Source: Rhizobium bangladeshense (GTDB lineage Bacteria > Pseudomonadota > Alphaproteobacteria > Rhizobiales > Rhizobiaceae). From it: a stretch of 64,000 bases of DNA. The notes beneath the pieces are model-generated. The model made no database searches. It had not been told where the DNA came from and worked only from the letters and a program-made list of their open reading frames with translations. A program made the translations under genes and the position numbers. Position 1 is the first letter of the stretch. Each line of letters begins with the position of its first letter. Location: positions 3,957,501-4,021,500 of the forward strand of contig NZ_CP071612.1 in the NCBI RefSeq assembly GCF_017357245.1, read 5' to 3'. This document shows positions 48,387 through 57,114 of the stretch, one piece after another.

Positions 48387-51044
48387 ATGACAAGCCCCTC
48401 AAGGCAGAAAAAAGGTGCATTTGCGCTCCGTCCTTCGCTTGCCCGGTTGGTAACGACGAAACGCCTGCTGGCGCGCATCGTGCTCTTCTGCGAGCAGCTG
48501 CTGCCACCGCTGATGCCGGTCCTCTCCGTCATCGCCATTTATCTCGCAGCCTCCTGGTTCGGCATCTTCCGCAGCGTGCCGGACTGGCTGCGCATCCTGC
48601 TGCTGATTTCCTTTTCCGCGGCGTTCCTCGTCTCGCTAGTCCCCTTCCGCCATCTGCGCTGGCCGAAAACCGCTGAAGCCGATCGCATGCTGGAAGAGCG
48701 CAATGGTCTGCCGCACCAGCCGGTCGCCGTCCAGGAAGACGAGCCGGTTTTCGATACGCCCTTCGCGCGGGCGCTCTGGCGCGAACACCAGGTGCGCATG
48801 GCCGAGAAAATCGCCGCGCTCGATGCCGGCATGCCGCGACCCGATATCGCAGCACATGACCGCTTCGCCCTGCGCGCCATCCCTGCTCTGCTGCTCGTTA
48901 CCGCTTTTGGCTATTCGCTGTCGATCAACGGCGGCTCGATCGGCGACGCGTTGCAGGCGGCGCCCGAGCAGGTGGCGGTCAATCCGGCCGTTCGCATCGA
49001 CGCCTGGGTGACGCCACCCTCCTATACTGGCCGCGCACCGATTTACCTGACCGCCGACGGCAGCGAACAGGCGCCGATCGGCATTCCGCAGTTTTCCGGT
49101 CTCACTGTGCGCGTCAGCGGCGGAAAGACGGCCGAAAAGGTCGTGTTCCGCAAGGCAAACGGCGAGGCGCGGGATATCGCCGTGCAGGCGGACACAAGGC
49201 CCCAGCAGGCGACAGCAACCACGGGTGACCAGCCGAATGCTATGCCGGCCGGCCAGATCGCCGTCGCACAGACACATGTGATGAAGCTCGAGGAGAATGG
49301 CGCGCTTGAAGTCAACGGCCGCCGCTGGAGCTTCGACGTCCTTCCGGACAAGGCGCCGGAAATCGCTTTCGACGGCTTACCGAAGCCAAGCGTCAACGGC
49401 GCGCTCGAGATCGGGTTCACCGTCAAGGACGATTATGGCGTTCAGGAGGCCCATGCGGAGATCGTTCCGGTCGGAGCCGATCCGACCGCGACGCCGCTCT
49501 ACCCGCTGCCGGAATACCGGCTGGATGTCCCCCGCCGCAACGCTCGTGACGCCAAGGGCGTGACAAGCCGGAATCTGACCGAACATCCGCTTGCCGGTAA
49601 GCTCGTGCGCATCACCCTCGTCGCCAAGGATGCCGCCGGCCAGACCGGCCGCAGCCCGCCCTATGAGATGACTCTGCCCTCGCGACCCTTCAACGAGCCG
49701 CTCGCCGCAGCCGTCGCCGAGGAACGTCAGGTTTTCGCGCTCGATACCCGCAAGATGCCGCAGGCGATCGCCCTGAACGAGGCGCTGACCATTCGCCCCG
49801 AGGAAACGATCCCCAAGCTCACCAATTTCCTGTTGCTGGAATCCGCCTTGACCCGCATGAAACTAGCAAAGAGCGAGGAGGCGCTGAAGGATACCGCCCA
49901 GTATCTCTGGGAGATTGCCCTCGGAATGGAGGACGGTGACCTTTCGCTTGCCGAGCGGAAGCTGCGCCAGGCCCAGCAGAATCTCGCCGACGCGTTGAAC
50001 CGCAACGCGCCCGACGAAGAGATCAAGAAGCTGATGGACGAGCTGCGCAAGGCGATGCAGGACTATCTGACCGAGCTTGCCCAGCGCATGCAGAATGCCC
50101 CGATGATGCAGCAGAACCAGAACGCGCAGAACATCCTGCGCCAGCAGGATCTGGAGCGGATGATGGACCAGATCGAGAATCTCGCTCGCTCCGGCAATCG
50201 CGACGCGGCCCAGCAGATGCTCTCGGAACTGCAGCGCATGATGAACAACCTCCAGGCCGGCCGGCCGCAGCGCGGCCAGCAGGGCCAGGAAAACAGCGAA
50301 GCCCGCAAGCAGATCGATAAACTCGGGGAGATCCTGCGCGACCAGCAGAAACTGATGGAAGAGACGTTCCGCCTTGATCAGCAGCTCAAGGATCGCATGC
50401 AGCGCGGCGAGCTCGATATGGGCGAGAATGATCCGTTGCTCGACGAGATGCCGCCCGGGGAGAACGGCCAGCCGCAGGATCAGCAACAGGGCCAGCAAGG
50501 CCAGGAAAGCCAGCAGCCCTCCGACCAGATGACGGCCGAGCAACTGCGCGAGGCACTGAAACAGTTGCGCTCCCGCCAGGACGCGCTGGGCAAGCAGCTT
50601 GGCGAATTGCAGAAGAGCCTTGGCGAGATGGGCATGAAGCCGGGCCCGGGCTTCGGCCAGGCGCAGCGCGAGATGGAAGGCGCCGGCCGTGAACTCGGCC
50701 AAGGCCGCGGCCAGCCGGCAATCGAGGGCCAGGGCCGGGCGCTGGAGGCACTTCGCCAGGGCGCCCGCGACATGATGAACCAGATGATGCAGGCGCAGCA
50801 AGGCCAACAGGGACAAGGCCCGAACGGGCAGGTGGGACAGGGCGACCAGAACGGCCGCGACCCGCTCGGCCGGCTGCGCCAGACCCAAGGACCGGACTTC
50901 GGCGACAACGACGTGAAGGTCCCCGACGAAATCGACGTTCAGCGGGCACGAGAAATCCTCGACGCGATCCGCGAGAAGCTGGGCAACAATCCGCCACAGG
51001 AGATGGAACGGCGATATCTCGAACGGCTGCTGGACATCCAGTAG
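48387..51044 (+). CDS. TIGR02302 family membrane protein (DUF4175)
   Basis: 885 residues, function unknown, restricted to alphaproteobacteria. Two or three N-terminal membrane segments (VLSVIAIYLAASWFGIF, WLRILLLISFSAAFLVSL, LRAIPALLLVTAFGYSL), a large extracytoplasmic middle, then helical repeats and a Gln/Gly/Met-rich tail (from about 600) with many QQGQ and MQ stretches, likely extended. ATG 48387 with GGAGA upstream; the frame is open from 48237. lysA upstream and cpdR downstream, the usual rhizobial setting. Confidence 0.93.
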   Translation: MTSPSRQKKGAFALRPSLARLVTTKRLLARIVLFCEQLLPPLMPVLSVIAIYLAASWFGIFRSVPDWLRILLLISFSAAFLVSLVPFRHLRWPKTAEADRMLEERNGLPHQPVAVQEDEPVFDTPFARALWREHQVRMAEKIAALDAGMPRPDIAAHDRFALRAIPALLLVTAFGYSLSINGGSIGDALQAAPEQVAVNPAVRIDAWVTPPSYTGRAPIYLTADGSEQAPIGIPQFSGLTVRVSGGKTAEKVVFRKANGEARDIAVQADTRPQQATATTGDQPNAMPAGQIAVAQTHVMKLEENGALEVNGRRWSFDVLPDKAPEIAFDGLPKPSVNGALEIGFTVKDDYGVQEAHAEIVPVGADPTATPLYPLPEYRLDVPRRNARDAKGVTSRNLTEHPLAGKLVRITLVAKDAAGQTGRSPPYEMTLPSRPFNEPLAAAVAEERQVFALDTRKMPQAIALNEALTIRPEETIPKLTNFLLLESALTRMKLAKSEEALKDTAQYLWEIALGMEDGDLSLAERKLRQAQQNLADALNRNAPDEEIKKLMDELRKAMQDYLTELAQRMQNAPMMQQNQNAQNILRQQDLERMMDQIENLARSGNRDAAQQMLSELQRMMNNLQAGRPQRGQQGQENSEARKQIDKLGEILRDQQKLMEETFRLDQQLKDRMQRGELDMGENDPLLDEMPPGENGQPQDQQQGQQGQESQQPSDQMTAEQLREALKQLRSRQDALGKQLGELQKSLGEMGMKPGPGFGQAQREMEGAGRELGQGRGQPAIEGQGRALEALRQGARDMMNQMMQAQQGQQGQGPNGQVGQGDQNGRDPLGRLRQTQGPDFGDNDVKVPDEIDVQRAREILDAIREKLGNNPPQEMERRYLERLLDIQ

Positions 51045-51077
51045 ACCTATGCCACCACCCCGCACGGGAATTGACTT

Positions 51078-51178
51078 CTAAAGCGCGTTGCGATCTTTCA
51101 GTATCGCTTGCCGCGCTTTAGTCTTTGGTTTTGCATGTTCGCGACCGCAAGACCGCTGCGCAGTTTTACGCGACGAGA
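51078..51178 (+). repeat. Intergenic repeat, copy A, with terminator-like stem
   Basis: Begins with a perfect 10-bp inverted repeat CTAAAGCGCG/CGCGCTTTAG (51078-51087, 51112-51121), an inner GCGAT/ATCGC pair and a T-rich stretch, then CGCTGCGCAGTTTTACGCGACG. The far end overlaps the last codons and stop of cpdR. Typical of a rhizobial dispersed palindromic element; may also terminate both convergent genes. Confidence 0.7.
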
Positions 51179-51525
51179 GCGCGGGCGACCGCCTTGCGTA
51201 TGTCAGGAAGCGCGAATGGCTTGGCGACGACGTCGATGATCTTTTCGGCAAGATCGTCGGCTCGTTCGCGCTGTTCGGCATAGCCGGTCATCAGCAGGAT
51301 CTTCAAGCCGGGAAAAGCGTGCTTTGCCTGATGGGCAAGCTCGATGCCGTCCATCACGGGCATGCGGATGTCCGAAAGCAGCAGGTCATAAGCCCCGTCC
51401 TTCAGCTTTTCCAGTCCCTCGGCTCCATCGGCCGCTTCATCGGTCTCGTGACCGTCGAGCCGCAGGGCCCGGGCTACGAAAGACCGTAGGGAATCCTCGT
51501 CTTCCGTAATCAGAATTCTTGCCAT
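51166..51525 (-). CDS. cpdR: Single-domain response regulator CpdR
   Basis: 119 residues consisting only of a receiver domain: acidic pocket EDED at 9-12, phospho-acceptor Asp52 in LLLSDIRMP, Lys in VVAKPFALPD. CpdR in its unphosphorylated form brings ClpXP and substrates such as CtrA to the pole in Caulobacter, and in Sinorhizobium is needed for normal division and symbiosis; that role is carried over by family. The stop is provided by the edge of an intergenic repeat. A CtrA-like half site lies upstream. Confidence 0.94.
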   Translation of the reverse strand: MARILITEDEDSLRSFVARALRLDGHETDEAADGAEGLEKLKDGAYDLLLSDIRMPVMDGIELAHQAKHAFPGLKILLMTGYAEQRERADDLAEKIIDVVAKPFALPDIRKAVARALVA

Positions 51526-51611
51526 ATGTGCATTGCTCCGTCTTCAGCCCCGCGACGGAAATCACCAGACTTTCCTTTTCGATAGGTAAAGATGGCAAAG
51601 CGATGGACGAG

Positions 51612-51619
51612 ATGGTTAA
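51612..51619 (-). promoter_or_regulatory. CtrA-like half site upstream of cpdR
   Basis: TTAACCAT on the minus strand, 87 bases before the cpdR ATG, matching the 8-base CtrA half site described for alphaproteobacteria. Confidence 0.35.
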
Positions 51620-51660
51620 CAAGCCGTCTTCGCCGACAATCAGGCGAGGCCTTCTTCCGC

Positions 51661-52203
51661 TCACGCGTCGCCGGTCACCACGCCGACGAAGGGTAATTCG
51701 CGAAACGCATAGGCGACGTCCATGCCGTAGCCGACAACGAAGTAATCGGGGCATTCGAAGCCGACATAATCGGCCTCCAGCTTTTCCTTGCGCTTGACCC
51801 GCTTGTCGAGCAGCACGGCGATCGTGACGTTGCGCGCGCCACGTTCGAAGAGCAGTTCCTTGGCAAAAAGCAGCGTCCGGCCGGACTCGAGAATATCGTC
51901 GATCAGAAGGACGTCTCGGCCGTGCACGTCGCTGTCGATATCCTTGACGATGCGCACGCCCTGCGAAACCGTACCGCTGCCGTAGCTCGACAGCGTGATG
52001 AACTCGACCTCGGGGGCAAGCCCGGTGTCGTGCAGGGCGCGGATCAGGTCGGCGGCGAAGATGAAGGAGCCCTTGAGCACGGCGATGACGAGCAGATCCT
52101 TGGTCGGGCCGTTGGCGATCTCCCGCGCCATCTCATGATTGCGCTCGGCGATCTGCTCGGCGGTGAAGAGCGGCTCGATGTTTTTTCCGCGCACGACAGG
52201 CAT
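51661..52203 (-). CDS. hpt: Hypoxanthine phosphoribosyltransferase
   Basis: Salvages hypoxanthine (and guanine) to the nucleotide using PRPP. 180 residues. PRPP loop VLLIDDILESGRTL and the flexible-loop region TLSSYGSGT are clear. ATG 52203 is preceded by GGAG at nine bases; ATG 52218 has no ribosome site. 135 bases separate it from cpdR. Confidence 0.95.
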   Translation of the reverse strand: MPVVRGKNIEPLFTAEQIAERNHEMAREIANGPTKDLLVIAVLKGSFIFAADLIRALHDTGLAPEVEFITLSSYGSGTVSQGVRIVKDIDSDVHGRDVLLIDDILESGRTLLFAKELLFERGARNVTIAVLLDKRVKRKEKLEADYVGFECPDYFVVGYGMDVAYAFRELPFVGVVTGDA

Positions 52204-52332
52204 AGGGGCTTGCTCCATGAAAAGAAGGGTAAGCCGTTAGCACATATGTGCGCCTGAAACAGCCTCGCCGGTTATGAAATCAACGGGATTGGCGCGCCCT
52301 GTGGCGGAAAGCCATCACGAATCCCGTTACTT

Positions 52333-52986
52333 CTACGGCAGGAAGGAAAGCCGGACCTCCGGCAATTTTCTGCCAGAGTGCTGGACGCGGGCCGAAAAGC
52401 CCCGGCTTTGGCCGTCGTAGATGACGTCAGCAGGCGGATCAATAACGACGCTTGCCGTCAGCCGTTCGTCGGTCACCAGATCGGCGCGGATCGGATGCAC
52501 CGTCTGCGTGGTGCCGCTTTCGTTTTCGATGATGCCGTTGATGACGAGCACTCGCATGCCGTTCGCATCACGCGGCGTCACGGTCACATGGGTGAAATGC
52601 AGCGGCGCTCTCGAAGAGGCGCCCTCGGCGGAAAGTCCGGAAAAGCCGCCTGCAAGCCCGAAGGCGAGCACGGCGAGCGCCAGCACCAGTACCGCGAAGC
52701 TGCGTAGCGACGCGTGCTGCAGCCAGGATTCCGCGCTTCGCATAGCGGAAGCAGCGATCGTCAGCAGAAGCGGCGGCCGCCCGGCGCTGGCTGCCGCCAT
52801 GCGCCTGCCGTTGTCGTTATGGATCCGGGAACCGAAATCCCTCGTCCGGGCTTTGCCGACCGTCACGAATTCGGCGTCGGAAACATCGGCAGGGTGTGTC
52901 GAACGATATTGGCGGCGTGCGGGTTCGGGTGGCAGGAAATCATAGGCCTGGCCCGCCGTCCGGCGGCTGAAGGAGGATGCTTCCAT
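52333..52986 (-). CDS. Membrane-anchored protein of unknown function
   Basis: 217 residues. A disordered cytoplasmic N-terminus (about 100 residues), one membrane segment (FAVLVLALAVLAFGLAGGF), and a C-terminal beta-rich domain (HVTVTPRDANGMRVLVINGII ... VIDPPADVIYDGQSRGF) like the FxLYD/DUF3426-type extracellular folds. ATG 52986 with GAGG upstream. It diverges from ftsE, so it may be controlled together with division genes. Confidence 0.85.
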   Translation of the reverse strand: MEASSFSRRTAGQAYDFLPPEPARRQYRSTHPADVSDAEFVTVGKARTRDFGSRIHNDNGRRMAAASAGRPPLLLTIAASAMRSAESWLQHASLRSFAVLVLALAVLAFGLAGGFSGLSAEGASSRAPLHFTHVTVTPRDANGMRVLVINGIIENESGTTQTVHPIRADLVTDERLTASVVIDPPADVIYDGQSRGFSARVQHSGRKLPEVRLSFLP

Positions 52987-53072
52987 GGTGGCTGCCTCGC
53001 AGATGTCCACATGGTTTCGCTGCCAGCGATAATCTTGGCATTGAAACGAATCCTCCTCAGTCGTAAATTTTA

Positions 53073-53153
53073 ATGGTTAATGCTTCGCAAAGATTGCCAT
53101 CAAACGGGCGTCTTTCCGGCAAAGTTTACCGGCTGTTAACGGTGTTGGTTAAC
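53073..53153 (+). promoter_or_regulatory. Cluster of CtrA-like half sites upstream of ftsE
   Basis: ATGGTTAA at 53073-53080 and GTTAAC at 53135-53140 and 53148-53153. The stretch TGGTTAACAAG here (53146-53156) also occurs upstream of cpdR at 51613-51623. Confidence 0.4.
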
Positions 53154-53192
53154 AAGTCACACTGTGAAACCAAGAACAGACTGAGCTGCCCG

Positions 53193-53852
53193 TTGATTCA
53201 CTTCGAGAATGTCGGTTTGCGCTATGGCATGGGCCCGGAAATCCTCCGGGACCTGACCTTCGACATTCCGAAGAAATCCTTTCAATTTTTGACGGGCCCA
53301 TCCGGCGCCGGCAAGACCTCGCTGCTGCGGCTGCTGTTCATGTCGCTTCAGCCGACGCGTGGACTGATCCGCATGTTCGGGCGCGACATTTCAGAAATTC
53401 CCCGGCCGGAACTGCCGCTGCTGCGCCGGCGCGTCGGCATCGTCTTCCAGGATTTTCGCCTGCTCGACCATCTCACCACCTATGAGAATGTCGCTTTGCC
53501 CTTACGGGTGCGCGGTAAAGAGGAAAGCTCCTATAAAACCGACGTTTTGGAACTTTTGAAATGGGTCGGGCTAGGCGAACGCATCAACGTGCTGCCGCCG
53601 GTCCTCTCCGGCGGAGAGAAGCAGCGCGCAGCCATCGCCAGGGCGCTGATGGATCGGCCGGAGGTCCTGCTGGCTGACGAGCCCACCGGCAATGTCGACC
53701 CGCCGATGGCCAGGCGCCTGCTCAATCTTTTCCTCGAACTCAATCGGCTTGGTACGGCGGTTGTGATCGCCACCCACGACCTGGCGCTGATGGAACAGGT
53801 GGAAGCCCGCCGTATGATCCTCTCGGAGGGGCATCTCGATATCTATGACTGA
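53193..53852 (+). CDS. ftsE: Cell division ATP-binding protein FtsE
   Basis: ABC ATPase that works with FtsX to switch on peptidoglycan hydrolysis at the septum. Walker A GPSGAGKT, signature LSGGEKQRAAIARAL, Walker B VLLADEPTGNVDP. Start set at TTG 53193, which gives the canonical 219 residues (IHFENVGLRYG); no strong ribosome site is seen, so this start is by family length. The frame is open from 53073. ftsX overlaps by 8 bases. Confidence 0.94.
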   Translation: MIHFENVGLRYGMGPEILRDLTFDIPKKSFQFLTGPSGAGKTSLLRLLFMSLQPTRGLIRMFGRDISEIPRPELPLLRRRVGIVFQDFRLLDHLTTYENVALPLRVRGKEESSYKTDVLELLKWVGLGERINVLPPVLSGGEKQRAAIARALMDRPEVLLADEPTGNVDPPMARRLLNLFLELNRLGTAVVIATHDLALMEQVEARRMILSEGHLDIYD

Positions 53853-54864
53853 GCCCCCGTCCAGGAAGCGAGAGAAGGCGCCGGCCAAGGCTGCGGCCCA
53901 GCAGAAGCGGCCGGAAATGCGCGTGCGTCCGACCGCGCCGATCTTGCCGCCCTCCAATATTCAGGGCAACGCTCTGATGGTGGTCATATCGATCATGGCA
54001 TTTCTCGCCTGCCTGACGCTCGGCGGCGTCAGCATGGTGCGCTCGACGGCGGCAAGTTGGGAGAGCCAGATCTCCCGCGAGATCACCATTCAGATCAAGC
54101 CGGATGACAATCTCGACATGGAAAAGGCGCTGACGCAGGCGCGCGACCTGGCGCTGACATTCGTCGGCACCAAAAGCGGCCAGATCGTTGACGAGGCAGC
54201 CACCGCCCGTCTGCTGGAACCATGGCTCGGGCCTGGCCTCGATCTCAAGGACCTGCCCGTTCCCCGTCTCGTCGTCATCACCATCGACGAAAACAATCCG
54301 CCCGATTTCGAAGCGATGCGGGGCCTCCTGAAGGACAGCATCCCGCAGGCGACCCTCGACGATCATCGCACCTGGGTCGACCGGCTGGTCTCGATGGCGC
54401 GTACGATGGTGCTGATCGGCGCCGGCGTCCTGCTTCTGGTCTTCTCAGCCATGGTGCTCACCGTTGTCTTCGCCACGCGCGGTGCGCTGTCGGGCAACCG
54501 TCACATCGTCGAAGTGCTGCATTTCGTCGGTGCAGAGAGCTCCTTCGTCGCCACCGAATTTCAGAAGCATTTCCTGAAAATCAGCCTTAAAGGCTCGGCG
54601 GTCGGCAGCGCGCTTGCCGCTCTTTTCTTCGCCACCGCCGGCTTCTGGCAAAGCCGCACGCTTGCGACGCCGGAGACGGATCAGGCGACCGCGCTGTTCG
54701 GCACCTTCTCCGTCGGCGTGCTTGGCTATGCCGGCATCTTCGCGACGATGATCGTCATCGCGCTTCTGACGACCGTCACGGCGCGGCTGACCGTCATGCG
54801 GACGATCTACGAAATCGATACATTGCGTTCGGATCCGACACGCACCGACGGCATCGCAAGTTGA
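53845..54864 (+). CDS. ftsX: Cell division protein FtsX
   Basis: Membrane partner of FtsE. 339 residues: a charged, disordered N-terminus, membrane segment one (NALMVVISIMAFLACLTLGG), an extracytoplasmic loop that would contact a murein hydrolase activator, and three C-terminal segments. ATG 53845 overlaps the ftsE stop (ATGACTGA), so the two are coupled. Confidence 0.94.
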   Translation: MTEPPSRKREKAPAKAAAQQKRPEMRVRPTAPILPPSNIQGNALMVVISIMAFLACLTLGGVSMVRSTAASWESQISREITIQIKPDDNLDMEKALTQARDLALTFVGTKSGQIVDEAATARLLEPWLGPGLDLKDLPVPRLVVITIDENNPPDFEAMRGLLKDSIPQATLDDHRTWVDRLVSMARTMVLIGAGVLLLVFSAMVLTVVFATRGALSGNRHIVEVLHFVGAESSFVATEFQKHFLKISLKGSAVGSALAALFFATAGFWQSRTLATPETDQATALFGTFSVGVLGYAGIFATMIVIALLTTVTARLTVMRTIYEIDTLRSDPTRTDGIAS

Positions 54865-54930
54865 CCATGCCATGCCGTTTTATCGTGAAAACGTCTGTTC
54901 CGCGCCGCAATCAGCGTATAATCACGATTC

Positions 54931-55647
54931 ATGACCATGGGCCATACGACACGCAACCCGATTCGCCAGGACCCGGAGCTTGATCATCCGGCGGGCCTGC
55001 CGCCGCGGCGCGGCCCGATCCGCCGCCTGCTGCGCTGGGGCGGCTTTGGCTGCGTCTTGGTGATCGCTCTGGTGTTCGGCGGCTTCCTGCGGTTTGCCGA
55101 TTCTGTGACAACGCTGAAGCCCCCGGTCGAGCCGAAGGCGGATGCGATCGTCGTGCTGACTGGCGGCTACCAGCGCATCGACCAGGCTGTGGAACTGCTG
55201 CAGAAGGGGGCAGGCAAGCGACTGCTGATCTCGGGCGTCCACCCGACGACGACGCCGGCGCAGATTCGCAAGATGACGCAAGGCTCGGCCGATCTTTTCT
55301 CCTGCTGCGTCGATATCGGCCATGATGCGATAGACACGATCGGCAACGCCGAGGAGACCTCCAACTGGATCCACGCCAAGGGATACAGAAGCGTTCTCGT
55401 CGTTACCAACAATTATCATATGCCGCGCAGTCTCGCGGAACTCTCCTATGTCGACCCAGACATCGAATTCATTCCCTATCCGGTGGTCAATTCGGATCTG
55501 AAGACCCGCAACTGGTTTACCGACCCGAACGCGATGCGGGTTATGCTGGCCGAATATGCAAAGGTGCTGTTGGCCGGCGTCCGCAACATCACCGGCTTCG
55601 GCCGTCATACGGGACTGCGCTCGGCAGGCGTATCCGCGTCGGACTGA
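54931..55647 (+). CDS. YdcF family (DUF218) protein
   Basis: 238 residues. One N-terminal membrane segment (FGCVLVIALVFGGFLRFADSV) then a DUF218 fold: AIVVLTGGYQRIDQA, GNAEETSNWIHAKGYRSVL, VTNNYHMPRSL. Relatives include SanA/ElyC, linked to envelope integrity; inferred. It sits between ftsX and plsC, all plus strand. Confidence 0.9.
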   Translation: MTMGHTTRNPIRQDPELDHPAGLPPRRGPIRRLLRWGGFGCVLVIALVFGGFLRFADSVTTLKPPVEPKADAIVVLTGGYQRIDQAVELLQKGAGKRLLISGVHPTTTPAQIRKMTQGSADLFSCCVDIGHDAIDTIGNAEETSNWIHAKGYRSVLVVTNNYHMPRSLAELSYVDPDIEFIPYPVVNSDLKTRNWFTDPNAMRVMLAEYAKVLLAGVRNITGFGRHTGLRSAGVSASD

Positions 55648-55734
55648 GCTTTTGCATCGGAGCGGCATCAAACGCTTTTTATGACGGGCAATATCGTGTA
55701 GGCCGGTCGCGTGAGCTTGCCTCGGGAAAATTTC

Positions 55735-56532
55735 ATGACCGCCCTGCGTTCCGTCCTCTTCAACACGATCTTCTACGCCAACCTCATCATCCGGATGATC
55801 GTGCTCTCGCCCTATTATTTCGTGGTGCCGCGCCTGACCGCCTATGAGATCCCGAAGAACTGGGCGCGCTCCAACCATTGGCTGATGCGCGTGATCGTCG
55901 GCACGACCTTCGAGATCGAGGGTCTGGAGAACTTGCCTGATGGCAGCTATATCCTGGCGCCGAAGCATCAGTCATTCTGGGACACCTATGCGCTGCTGCC
56001 CAAGCTCAAGGACCCGGTCTACATCCTGAAGCGCGAGCTGATGTGGATCCCGCTCTTTGGCTGGTATGCGAAGAAGCAGCGCATGATCCCGGTCGATCGC
56101 GGCGCCCGCGGCAAGGTGATGGTAGACGTGCTGAGACGCACGAAAGAAGAGCTCGCGACCGGCCGCCAGCTCATCATCTATCCCGAGGGAACGCGCCGTC
56201 CGCCGGGTGCAGAGCCGCTCTATAAATACGGCATCGCCCGGATGTATCGCGACCTTGGCATTCCCGTGGTGCCTGTCGCCATGCATCCCGGGCTCTTCTG
56301 GCCGCGGCGGAGCTTCCGTCGTTATCCCGGCCACTTCAAGGTGAAGGTCCTGCCGCCGATTATGCCGGGAATGGATCCCGACGCCTTCTTCGCGCACCTG
56401 ATGGAGGTGACGGAGCGGGCGAGCGACGAACTCCTCATCGAGACCGTCGAACGCAATCCGCATCTGCCCTTGCCGCCAACCGCAGTTGAAAGATTGAGGG
56501 AGCTGCGCAAAGTGAAGGCAGCCACCGCCTGA
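55735..56532 (+). CDS. plsC: 1-acyl-sn-glycerol-3-phosphate acyltransferase
   Basis: Makes phosphatidic acid, the precursor of membrane phospholipids. 265 residues; HxxxxD catalytic box in LAPKHQSFWDTYAL, glycerol-phosphate site YPEGTRRPPG. One N-terminal membrane helix (IIRMIVLSPYYFVV). ATG 55735 is used, with GGGAAA upstream; GTG 55711 is in frame. Ends two bases from the convergent ChaC-like gene. Confidence 0.95.
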   Translation: MTALRSVLFNTIFYANLIIRMIVLSPYYFVVPRLTAYEIPKNWARSNHWLMRVIVGTTFEIEGLENLPDGSYILAPKHQSFWDTYALLPKLKDPVYILKRELMWIPLFGWYAKKQRMIPVDRGARGKVMVDVLRRTKEELATGRQLIIYPEGTRRPPGAEPLYKYGIARMYRDLGIPVVPVAMHPGLFWPRRSFRRYPGHFKVKVLPPIMPGMDPDAFFAHLMEVTERASDELLIETVERNPHLPLPPTAVERLRELRKVKAATA

Positions 56533-56534
56533 TC

Positions 56535-57065
56535 TCAGGCTTCGCGCAGCCGCTCCACTTCGCTGACGACCTGCTCCAGCCAATGATCGCGAATACCCAT
56601 CTGCTTCAGATGCGCGAGTGTGTTGAAGACATAGGCATCGTTCGGACCGGACTGGCCCTTCGCCTCGTTCACCACCCGCGCTGCCGCAAGCGCATCGAGG
56701 CTGCCCGCATATTGCTCATGGTCGCGATCAACGATGTAGGCGACCGCCTCCATCCTACGACCGCCGGCAAACTGCAATCGCACACGGCGCTCCAGATAAA
56801 CGTTGGTGACGAGCTCGCGGGCGCGGAGATAATCAATCACTTCGTCCCATTTGTCGGGCGAAATACGGAATGCCATGCCGCGGCAAGCTCCGCCCCTGTC
56901 GAGACCGAGAACGAGGCCCGGATTGTCGCGCGTGCCGCGATGGACGAAGGAGCGCACGCACAACGAACGCCTGTAACCATGCACCAGAGCCTCTGCCCGC
57001 TCCAGGAACTCAAAGCCCGGATTCCACATCAGCGAGCCGTAGCCAAACACCCAAAATTCGTCCAT
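56535..57065 (-). CDS. Gamma-glutamylcyclotransferase (ChaC-like)
   Basis: 176 residues. FGYGSLMWNPGF is the ChaC/GGCT substrate loop. ChaC enzymes degrade glutathione to 5-oxoproline; this is inferred by family. Start ATG 57065 just before that motif; upstream frame to 57188 overlaps the DUF2125 gene and is not supported. Confidence 0.92.
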   Translation of the reverse strand: MDEFWVFGYGSLMWNPGFEFLERAEALVHGYRRSLCVRSFVHRGTRDNPGLVLGLDRGGACRGMAFRISPDKWDEVIDYLRARELVTNVYLERRVRLQFAGGRRMEAVAYIVDRDHEQYAGSLDALAAARVVNEAKGQSGPNDAYVFNTLAHLKQMGIRDHWLEQVVSEVERLREA

Positions 57066-57114
57066 ATCGCACGCCAGACCGGAATCAATTTGCGATTCAC
57101 CATTGGAGAACATC

